Source: Aphrophora alni (taxonomy: Eukaryota > Arthropoda > Insecta > Hemiptera > Aphrophoridae). From it: DNA of 64,000 nt. Position 1 is the stretch's first letter; every line of letters starts with the position of its first letter. The stretch covers positions 103,891,762 through 103,955,761 of the forward strand of contig OY740769.1 in assembly GCA_963513935.1 (NCBI GenBank), read 5' to 3'. Positions 13,601 to 26,000 of the stretch are shown piece by piece. A model generated the notes under the pieces. It saw nothing but the letters and a program-made list of their open reading frames with translations. It was not told the DNA's origin and did not search any database. The translations under genes and the position numbers were made by a program.

Positions 13601-16600
13601 TTTTGTATATAAATCCAAAGTTTTAAATATATAGGATTGATCGTCTTGTCTGTTTAGTCGGGTTGCTACTTACAAACCGTCTTTGGTTTTATCTAAGGAT
13701 CCTAAAGACTATCACATAACACATATATGTTAGAAAGCCAAAATCGGTCGATGGTGACGGATTTTCAAACGATCTTCTTGAAATGATTTACATATAAACC
13801 CTACAACCTCTCACAAAATTTGAATATGATGCTCTTAATTTTCTTTAACTATAAAAAATTAAAATATTTTATAACAAACAAATTAGATATAATTACAAAA
13901 TTGCAAACAAAAGTCAACCACAACAACTCTAGTAACCTAAAAGTTAGGCTAAATACCGCATGGAAGTTTGATTACCATTTGTATCACTGACATTTTTTAA
14001 AAATATTACCAAATATCACTGAAGCAGGTTTTCCATAAAAGCTCACTTTTTGCAATTTGAAAATATTATTGTGTTATTCACCTATGGATCGTATGTCACA
14101 CAATATAGCATATTTTAGGCAACCTTAGAATTAGAATCTTTGGATACCCAAACGTGCTTTGTACGATTATTAAAAAAAAAAAAAAAAAAAATTAAAAATC
14201 AAAATCATTGAAAATATTACCATAGGTAATGGAGAGGAAAATACAATACCACTACATTTTCCCTACATAATATAATTGCAAAGTTGGAAATATATAGGAT
14301 TTATCGTCTTGTCTGTGTAGACGGGTTACGACTTACAAACAGACGGACAGATACGCGCTGATTTTTTAAGGGTCCCTGATTTTACCTATGTACCTTAAAA
14401 AACGACCGCCACTTTGACTTTGTAATTGGATTTTTCTGAATTCCAATAAAATCAGTCAAGAAACAGTCGAAATTATTTGAATTATCTAACCTACCCTACA
14501 CTCCATATACTGGGGAAGTAAAATTAAGGAATACAACGTTCCAAGATCTAAGAAACAATTTAAAAAAACATAAAATCCTGCCACTCTTAGCTTTGAAACT
14601 GGTATAAAAGTCTTGGAACAGAATGTCTGCCCAGGACATGCAAGTTTGTAATAAATAATACTAGAATTTTTTGTAAAATGAGATGGAAACATCGCATGCT
14701 GTCTATGATAAATGAATGTAGCCTGTATTTGGCTTCAGATCACGTTTTTAAACGAAAGTAATTTATTTTAATGATGAACAAACCTTGGGCTAACTTTATC
14801 ACATAACCATACACACAGAAAAAAACTTATGGATCTTCTCGAAATTTAGTCAAAACGCCAACAAAATCAGTGGACACCATTTCAGATGTGGAACCTTAAC
14901 CTTTATTATGTATGAGTCAAACCAAATTAACCACGTGAAAAGTAGAAGAAAACTTTTATTTTAAACCTCGCTTTTATTTCAACATGCACAACAAAGTGTA
15001 ACAGTATTGAAATTCAGCTATATAAATAAACATGAAAATCACCTCAAAGCACATACTATAAATTTCAAACCCTGATCTCACCCAAAAAACTCACGAGCAA
15101 ATAAATCCATCATAGCCCATTACATAGCATAAGTCATTTTAAATCATTTAGCGCAGAAAATAAACTTTTCCGTTCAGTGAAGTTATGCGAATTAAAAAAA
15201 ATAAATAAAAAGAAGAAGAAATAACAAGGACTCGAACGTGCAGGGGGGGGGGGGGCTACAACAATAAAAAATAATCAATTGGAATTGGAGTACCAAGTTG
15301 ATATAATTTGCGTTAGAACCATTTTAAGTGTATAATTGTATCCATGAACAAATAAAAAATAAATTAAAAAACAGTAAAAAAATATATTGTCATTTGGTAA
15401 ATATAAAAGGAAAAACAAGTTGGTGAGTGAACTATTCCATACTGAACTTATAACCTAATTCCCTTGTGAACATTAATAAATTCTATATACAATAAAACTT
15501 CTTCTAAATTGTAAATTAAGTGATATTTTGAACTAAAAAAAAATTACTAAGATCTCTAAAAACTTACTTCATATTTTCACCCAATCATCCATTTAGTATT
15601 TAAAAATATCAATCATAAATTTTAATTTGTGTATGTTAGACTAATGATTGTTTTTAATCTATTGTGAACCTTGTAAATTAGTTTCCCTGCAGATAATAAA
15701 TCTGACTTTGTATCCATATTCTCTGCCTATTTCATTATTTAATTACAATAATTATTATTTAAAAAATATTATTATTATAATGATTGGAGACGACGACGTT
15801 GCCATTTCCACTGTCTATCCGTTGCGTCACCAAAAATCCAAGTGCAAAGAACCAGCAGCGGCTGTAGTATAGCAGAACATTACATTTTCTTGGGAGCTCA
15901 GGGTTGAAATTTATATTTTGACAATAAATACGATATTTGTCATAGTAAAGAGGTAAAGTAATTGGCATATAGTTATAATTTAGTCTGTTATAAGTTGTAC
16001 AACAAACGTGATATGAATAAAAAACTGTTTAAAATCGCCTTCATTTTGACAAATTTTAATTAAATTTTTCTAAATTTCAATATGAACACACTGCAGTCAC
16101 CTTGAACCAAAAATTTCATTTTGATATTTTATTTTCTGTGGGCGCTATCGTGCTTACGTACAGACAGGATGTCGAAAATATCATTTTTAGTTTCCTCAGG
16201 TCACGAAGCATAAAAACAATCAGGAAACCGAATTCAGTTACCAAATCTACACCGTACTTCGTATAATTAAGTAAAATAATGATTCAAGATCTAAATATAG
16301 TGTTTAAAACATAAAATCCGGCCACTCTATGTTTTGACACTGGTATAAAAGTTTTGTAACAGAATGTCTGCCCAGGACATGCAAGTTTGTAATAAATAAT
16401 ACTAGAATTATATGTAAAGTGAGATGGAAACATCGCATGACTGTTTTTAAAAATCAATGCAGAAAGTAACTGTCTACTAATCCATACAAAAACATATCCT
16501 ATTGGTCACCACCTACCCAAAAATAATGGGTAGTTTTGGGTTTAAAAGTGAAAATAAATCATGGACATTGTTTTACCAAGGTCGCGTATGTTGAAATAAT

Positions 16601-19600
16601 AGGCACAAGCGATTTCAGCGATGCTCAGTGTTTTATCAATATAAAGTTTATTTTATAATATATTTATTATTTTAAAAATATTAAATATTTTACATCATAG
16701 AAATTTCGTATATACATATTTAATATTTTAAGAACTTTCTTTAATAGGAGCAGCAATAGAAGTATTGGTTTGGAACAATAACTAGAGAACTTTAGCACAC
16801 ATTTTTTTAAAACTGTTTAACTCAAGGTATTAAAATATGTAGAAATAAATATAAGTTTGGAAAATTAACATGGAACCATTTGAAGAAAATAGCATTGATT
16901 TTTTAAATCCTTTTCTTAACATACTATGGTTGATATGGGATACGGGCCACGATTGTCTATTATGCGGGTTGCGTTCTGAAACTTCGCTACTCTGTGAAGG
17001 GGCTTAGTATAGTAAGAATCTATCTTGCAATTTTAATTACATTTTTTATAGATTACATTTTTGCTACGTGTGTGTGCATGCGAGCATAATGTGAATACTA
17101 AAACTATAATTTAATCTATTAATATAAGTGGATAATATGTTTAATTTAAAATGTTATTTATTTCTACGTAATTCATACATAATAAAATCAGATTTATTTA
17201 ATACATTTAGATATAAATACAGTCCTACTTCTTTTAAAAAAGTAAAAAATAATTTTAAAACATGCTTTTCTTTAAAAAAGTAAAAAAATGTTAACCTAAA
17301 AAGTAAAAAAATAATTTGAAGAGAATAAACTATTTGATAATCTGATAATAATGTACTGCCAGATATTGAAAAGTAAATAGTTTTATATTTACTTTTCATA
17401 AGTGAAAGAAAACTGGTAGTGCATTATTATCAGATTACCATATAATTTATTACATTTAGTTCAACATTTTTACTTTTTTTTAATAAAAGGATGTTTTCAA
17501 AAAAAATAATATTACTTTAATGTTCCTCCATAAAATAATAAATAGAGCATTGTATGAATGATATTAGTGATTGTATATTTAAAAAAAAAATGAAATCTCG
17601 AGTAATATCCATTCATCTTTTCAATATCATCACATATTTATTTTAATATATATAAAGGAAATAACAAATTGTAAATAATTAATTAATTAACAAGATCCAC
17701 ATAAAAATTACCACTTCAAGTAATCATCATCATCCAAAATGTCTGTGTTCAGGTTATGTTATTTATCAGTTTAATATTCTTCACTTAAATCCAATTCATT
17801 TCATTTTTCATTTATTCAAATACATAGTTTTAAAAAAAACAACATTTTAACACAAGACCACAATGAATAACGTAAGAAAAATAGAACACGTGATTTATAA
17901 AATAAAAAAGTTTAGTTTATAAAGTACATCCTTCTTTAAGATAGGAAGCTACTACTGAAAGTAATTATTTTTTGCTTATTACTTTAGATTCATAAATTTT
18001 AAAAAATTCGCCAAAATTTGATAGAAATTGGTTTGGCCTACTCTGAGATATTCGACCTGCTACGGGTGTACTTACCCAGTCCGATCATTCAATGTAATAC
18101 AAGTAGATAGGTACTCTAAATGTAATGCCCAGAAGTTGGTTTCTTGGACCTTGTAGGAAATGTTAAATTGTATTGGTAGATCAAGCTGTCTTCCCCAGTA
18201 GTTTATTTTAAACAGTTGCTATACGGTTTTCATGGTTCATTTACACTTTGTATTGATAACTCCTAAATTGATAATTTTGGGACTTTATCTGTATCCTTAG
18301 TGGCTGTACTGTAGCCAAATTTGATTAAAATCCTTAAAGACGATATATATATATAAAATCAAAATACTGTGATTTGATTTTATGGTAGGTACTCAAAAAA
18401 TTTAAATTATTACAAAAAATGAGAAAGAAAATATACATATAATTTGAAAAGTACCAAATTCGATCAACAATGGTCCACACGTTTGGGTTTTCGGTAACAA
18501 AAAACCACGTGTTTACACTTAGGGGACCTTAAAAAGGTATTTTCATGGTACAGATAACTAAGTATCCCCTCTGCCATCAAAAAACTACTTTAGTACATCC
18601 GAAAGTAATGTATTATCTAAAACTAGGCCAACGAACATTTATCCATAACTGGCAGGCTACTTAATTGGAAATAATGAATACATCAATGAACCAATTAACT
18701 AATAAAACTGATTGTATTATTAATTAGATGATGGTTAAAATAGTCGTACTGTGTCTCATTGGTGAACTCAAAATCTATCTCAGTGGCAATCAAGCTCAGG
18801 GAAACCCTTTGAACAGCTGACGTATGCAGCTGATGATGCTGTTACGAAAGAACGCGCAATGATTTGATATGGGATAAATATAATCAAGTTTCATCTTATA
18901 AAAAATAAACTGTGAAACATAGCACAAACTTTCTCACACACACTACCACAAAACAATTTGTAGCAAGCAAGTCAATTTGGTAGTTGTCAATAACAAAAAG
19001 TGAAAATGAACACTGGATGCCGACTTTGAAACAATATTTATATATTTAAATATGGCCCTAAACTTGCTTTGCTTGTGCCGTACGACAGAGTAAATCGAAT
19101 TTTATTAAAACCGAGCTTTTAATGGAGGTACTTAAGGTTTATTTTGGTTTTTGCCAATATTCAAATATTCGTTTACCTGCAATTTTTTACACAAGTTCGA
19201 GTCATTAATCTTTACATTTTACTAAAATCTGAACGAAATCTGTAAAGGCGATTTCAATAAATGACGTTTTTACAACAGCACCACAACCGACTTAGTTGGG
19301 GGGTTTCACCGATAACTAACGGACCGGCATTTTTGGACAAATGGCGACCAGTACGTTTTATTCGAGTACTTAGAGGCCACACTTTAGTGAAATTTTATAA
19401 AAATCGTTTGAGCCGATTTTGAGAAAATTGTAATTTTGTGTTTTCCTTACGGCATCTACCCCAAATTTTGAGTTAATGAATAAGTGAAAGAAACGTCCCT
19501 AGATATGGCCAAAATATCCCCACATACGAAATTTGATTTGATTGGTTCACCCGTTTGTGTTGTAGAGGACAGACAGACATATTTCAAAAACCACATTTTC

Positions 19601-20025
19601 ACTCAAATCTAATATAACCCACAACGATTTTAGATCTATCACATAACTTTCTCTGTACTAGTGTACTACGTACATGTGAGAAGGTACGGAGGAGATTTCG
19701 CATTGAAATTGTTTGAACCATGCTCTTGAAGAAACCAAAAGAACCCACATTCCACAGGGATGGGGAAAACAAAGCAGATAACTCTGGATATATGCGTGTT
19801 ATCAAAAATGTTAGGGCGTACAATTTTTAGAAAGTCAAATTATTTACACTTGACTAAACTAATTTTATTACGATAAATGATAGAAATATAGATTTTTGAA
19901 GAAAAATCAAATTACAAATTAGATTTTTACAAACTTCCAACAGTTTTTATTTAATTACATGAACAATGTCTATCTAATTAAGATATCGATTATTATCATT
20001 TTCGTAGAACACGAAATTGTGTGCA

Positions 20026-20070
<45 letters not shown>

Positions 20071-23000
20071 TGTGTTTATAATTTTTATTTTCTGATTTAA
20101 CCTATACGTAGAGGAAATGGGTCAAAAAATCAACGTCAATGTCTAGTTTTTGTGGATATATAATTTTGAATTCTCCTGAGTTAAAAAAAGTGGTTTTGGG
20201 AAAGTCTACATTTTTGGTTTATTTAGACCTGAATCGATCTGTATCATTAAAAATATAGGTTACCGATTAAACAAATTTTCGATCCACAATATAGAAATAA
20301 TCTTTTCTGTAAATCTGTTAGAGTAATTTTCTTAACAAAAGTAAGGTATGTTCCCCATTTATAATGGTTTGTATCTTTAACTGTTGCTTAGATAAAAATG
20401 GTACATGACAATTCATTTAAAAAGAAAATACATAATTATTACGACAAAAAAATTATTTTGATATATTCCCGGTTTTCCCAAGAGTTCCGTTCGAGTGAGA
20501 ATATGATATGGAATACTCGACAACATTTTCCCCAAGGATTCGATAACGAGGGGTTATATTTCCTTTTAATAACCCACAAGTTAACAGTAACTTGATATTT
20601 TAATTCCCCTTTAGTTTTCTGTCCATACCCCCATGTAGCTGATATACGAATGCAACTCTAGGGTTGTGTCCTTACACATTGATACACTTAACTATCATAT
20701 TCCGCAATGAGAGGGGGGGGGGGGGCGTCCTGCAGCGGAAGACTTTTTGAACAACCTGTGTATGTAGTTTTGTGATGCGTCAAAATATCGATGTGGAATT
20801 TTTGGGAATATGTCTGTTTCAATGTCCCCTAAAGTAATTTTTGAAATGTAACAGTCATGTGCTATATAGCCCAAACGCTTTCACCAACTTTAATGAAATT
20901 TAGTAGGGCATATTTTGGTTCCATCACGGGACTATTGTTTAATTTTATTTGTTAACTCAAGGAAAAGCCTTAAGAAAAAAAACACAAAATTACGATTTTA
21001 TCAAAATCGGCTAGCACGATTTTGATCAAATTTAGCTAAGTGTAGCCTCTGAGAATATAAACAAAACGTATTGGTCGCCATCTCTCCAAAATCGTCGGTT
21101 CGTGAGTTATCGATTGAAAACCAAAAAATCGACAGTGGAGCTGCTATAAGAGAAGTGTTTTTTTTCAAAATGGGTTGCAGATTTCGTTCAAATTTGAGTA
21201 AAAAAAAAAAAAAGAAAGAAAACGAAAAGAAAATTTTCGTAAACTGCAAAAAAAGAACTTTGACTACCGACATTAAAGGCTTGATTTACGCTGAGGACGG
21301 GTTTATGGACACAAGTAAAGAAACTTTAGGCCCAATTTAAATGTGTCAATATTAAAAAAAAAGAAAGAAAAAAGGCTAATAAGTTAATTTTCACTTTTTG
21401 ATTGACAAATAATAATAAACTGACTTTTTTGCGCCGAATTTTTTGTTTGGTTAGTATTTTAGTGTGTGAGAAAGTTTATGCAATATTTTTGCACCATTAA
21501 TTTGTTTATTATAATATTTTTGTGAGAGGTTGTAGGGCCAACATGTAAACGATTTCAAGAAGATCGTTTGAAAATTTGAAAATCCATCACCATCTACCGA
21601 TTTTAACTTTCTCACATATATATATAGTATGTGATAGTTTTTAGGATCCTTAGATAACACCAAAGACCGTTATAATTTCACACGCAACTCAACTAAACAG
21701 ACAAAACGATAAATCCTATATATTTAAAACTTTGGATTTATATTCTTTGTATTGGTCTATATTATATAGAAATAATATAGCGAAAACAAAAAAAATTAGC
21801 GGGGACTTTGGGCCAAGGGGCAAAAACTGTTGAAATGAAATTTTATTTGGAAATATTATGTGCGGGCTATCAAATAAAAATCAGAATATGTAGGCCTATT
21901 CTGATTACGAATAAGTATGTTTATTCGACCAAAAGAAAACATATGTAGGGCAAAGTTAAAATGTCAGATATTCATGCCCCCTTCCAACTTGAACACGACG
22001 TGACATACAAATCTGAAGAAAATTATTTCCATTTGAAATTAAATTGCAGTGGGATATCAAATTTTATAGTTTTTTGTATGACGAAAAACTTAATTTAACC
22101 ACACAATGATAAATGCGTAGCGGTTAGTTTTTGTGAGATGTGAGATAAACATTTCAATTAAAAGATGAATTGCATTTTCATTGTTTCTATTTATTAGGGT
22201 CCATACTTAAAACCCTTATAATTTTACGCCCACGTTTGTCCGTCTGTCTACCAGTCACAACCCGTCTACACAGGCAAGACGATAAATCCTACATATTACA
22301 AATTTTACATTTGTATTCTTTGTATTGTCCTGCTTATAGAAAAAAAATATAGTAATAACAAAAATAATGACTTTGGAGTAGTTAAGGGGCAAAACCGATC
22401 GAGTTGAAACACGCTTGACCCTTTGATTTTGCTGATATATTCGGTTCGAAGTCAGCTGAGTCTAAAACAGTGGTTTGTCGATTCATGTCCGTCTAATGTC
22501 TTAATTCTCTACAGCTTTAACTTGTCGACTGATTTTAATCAAATTTTGTATCTATGCCTATTTTGGCTACATCTTGAGAATAGTCATATTCCTTTTCGAT
22601 AGTCAAAATTTGGTGGTAGCTGGCTGGAATAAGAAAAACACAAAATAACAATTTTCTCAAACATTTTTTTTTCTAATTTTCCTCAAGTGAAAAATTTTGT
22701 ACAATGTTTTTGCGTCGAGTATTTGGCAACGATTCGTAAAATCGGGCACACGTTACCAAATTAGTGCAATATCAAACCAAAATTGAGAATTTTTAGCTTT
22801 CATAATATATACACAAACACACTATATACCTCAAGGTAGTAATGTGTCTGGGGTGGAGAGGGAAAGAGGGGGCCCTACACTTCGTTTGTTGCGTTTGCTT
22901 TCAGCGGTACAACCCCAATAAATAAAAATAAACCTCAAATGCATCTGTGTAAACGCCTACCCTACTTTCGTTTCTTTTATCGGTATAAATAAAAATAAAA

Positions 23001-26000
23001 CGTTTACAAAGTTAAACTTTTAAGAATTAACTTGTACTTAAACTTTAAGAATTAAATGTAGCTAAGTAGTAATTTAGTTTTCTTGGAATGGGATGTACCG
23101 TCAAGTCAGGTTAGAGAAAGGAGTAGAAAGGAGGACAACCCCATTACACCAGACACAATCCTAGTATGAGGCTACTGTACCTATCTTTTGTGATTAAAGG
23201 TGAAAACCCTAGCGGTAATCATTGTTTTAAAAAAAGGGGGAAAAGAGTATACTTTGGTGACCCCTAGCCGATCCGATGAATCCTCTAGTGCCAGATTCGG
23301 AAGAGAACAACAGTTGGTCAACAGAGATATGAAATAGGAAAGATGAAAGAGAGGGATATAACGCAAAAAAGATGAAGAACGTTATAGATCGAAGGTATTG
23401 TCTCACTATAAGACCCCCCTGGAGAGTATAGGATATACAGTGGACCAAATTATTTAAATGATTAGGATCGGTGGACGTTTCATAAACTCAGATGTTGACG
23501 TTCCTATAGAAATTTGAATAAAATACATTTTATCTACCTTTGAAACATAAACCCCTTTCATCTAACAATATTTATACCGTATAAAGCCGAAGGTTATGAC
23601 TTATTGTCAAACATTTCTTTGTTGCCTTCAATCGATGAAATTCAAGTTAACTCGAGTCAGCTGATCAATAAATAAGTTTGCATGCTGTCGTGAGTGGAGC
23701 GTATCTTAGAAGCCGCGCGTGTACGCTTAACAATTTATTCAATCTATTAAAAGATATGGAACAATCACGCACAAGTAGAGCTAACGATTTTGTTACAACA
23801 TACAAGAACTCATTTTATGATATGTTTTGACCGATAATAATGTAATTGTTGTATATAATTTCTCATTTGTACCTACATGCAATTTGAAACTAAAATAAAC
23901 TGTGTAAAAACAAAGCACACCCATTTACAATCGAAAAACTCTAACTAAACAAAACTACGTTGCCAAAATGTCAGTAAAAAAGGGAAGATGAATCTTGGAT
24001 CATTGAAAAAATATTTACGCAAGATGGCTGAAAAGAAACTACCACTCCCCGATATTTAAACAAAAAAATTGAATTTTGTTTGCGGCAATCTTTTTAAGTG
24101 AGAGGGGCAACCTAAAAAAAGCAAAGGTTTACGTTTTTAATTATAAAGAGGTGGTAAAAAATTACAAATGGCTTGTGATACCTCATTTTAAACACCTCTG
24201 TGAAAAAAAAACCAACATTAATAAAATTAAATTAAAACAATAAACTCAGAAGGCGAGAAAATCGATTTTTTTAAATCTTGGTTCTCATTGCTTCAAATAC
24301 ACGACTTGCTTGTTATAAATCATTAAAGAACGGGTAGTAACAGAATGGAGGAGATGAACAAACCAAACTTTTGAAAACGAGCGAAATATGTTTGAAGAAA
24401 CACTGTACTACTGCATGGAGGTATAAGGAGAACAATTTAAACATTTGATATGAGGTAAAAACGGGTTGTAAAACTTTAATTTCCTGTATGCCGTTTTTTC
24501 ACAGAGACGTTTAAAATGATGTATCACAACCATGCCATTTGAAATTTTTGAACCCCTCTCCACAATTAAAAAACCTAAACTTATATATTTTTTGGTTGCC
24601 CCTCTCACCTAAAGAAATCGTCCCCAACAGAATTCAAATATTTAAAAAAATAAGAGTGATGGTAGCTTCTTTTCAGCCACTCTGTAGGATAACTTAAATA
24701 GGACCTAAACTTCCGTCGCTTTTGCCATAAACGCATAATCATCGTAAATCGTACTTGATTAAACTACAGCTTTTTAATAATATAAACCCATTTATTTGAC
24801 TTTAAAAATTGTAAACTGCCGCCATTTTAAAGTTTTATATCTTGGCATATTAATTAAAAATAGCATAAACAATCCGTATACCAAATTTAAACTCATAACA
24901 TTACTAATTTCAAAAGTCATCATTACAATTTTTAACACAAAATGGCTGACAGACGGAAAATGAAGCGTTTCCAGACCTATGTTTATATAAACTTTTTTTT
25001 CTTATTTTTAGCTCTAGAATCAGCTCTGAAATATTTTCGTGCAATTTTGAATCAGCCTGTATATGAGAAAGAGTAAAATTAGCAAACAAAATTGACGACA
25101 CCGTATCAAGCTGCATTATTTATATCTAGTCCTACGTTATTGTAAAACCGGATGTTGTAATGATGTATGTGATCATCCTGTAGAAATTATAGAGTAACCC
25201 CAGCAGTTATCAGTAATTACAGTGCCTTTATCTTTATCTTGAGATCAAGTGGGCAGTGCATCGACGGGAATTCCTCTGCATGTTTAGCATTAAAGTAGTG
25301 ATATTATAAACTCCTTGAGCAGATATATTTTGTTACTGAAATAGCCCAGTAAAACAAGATGATTCCTGAAAAACGTACATTATCTTTGACTGACTAGAAC
25401 GACAGGGCAGTTTTTTCGTCTGTTGCCCAGGCATTCTTAGGAGGGGGAGAGGGAGGCAAATATTTATTTCTAATTATTAAAATAGAAGTTGTAGGATATA
25501 CCAATTACAAATATTTAGATTTTTGATTTGTCTTTCTACAATGAAAATTAACTGAGTTAAAGCATTTCAAAATCCGTTGTGTAGGTTCATAAATTATAAA
25601 TTCGTACTTCAATGCTACCGTTTTTTTTTTGTAAATAATTATAAATCGATTACAGTTATACAAAAATAGTTGAAAAACCGTTGAAGCTCGCGATACGAGA
25701 ATAACGAACATTATTGTACAAAAGGAAGAAGAAGGGTTTTCAACAAATATAATTTTTTTATTATAAAATAAAGATTTATACATGATTTTATTTTTTTAGA
25801 TCCATTTTCACATATAAACAAGTTTATACGCGCCACCATTCTCAAACTAGTCTTGATTTAAATCATAATTAACACGTCTGAATTAATACACCCAGTAAAC
25901 CTCGATTAATTAATCAGCCATGGCGTAATTCGGAAAAGAAATATTACAAACAAAAAGCAAAACTATAGCAAGACTGCACTATTAAGTCTGACTCGTCCAG

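Noticed and set aside
16940..17000. GC-richer patch in intron 1 as a possible exon
   Set aside because: No open frame with matching splice sites and phase was found.
15243..20725. G runs at 15243-15255 and 20713-20725 as quadruplex or telomere signals
   Set aside because: Each is a single homopolymer with no spaced G-tracts or telomeric hexamers.
21001..21340. Opposed ORFs of 90 and 89 codons
   Set aside because: They lie entirely within an R1 repeat; similar spurious ORFs occur in other R1 copies (53200-53541).
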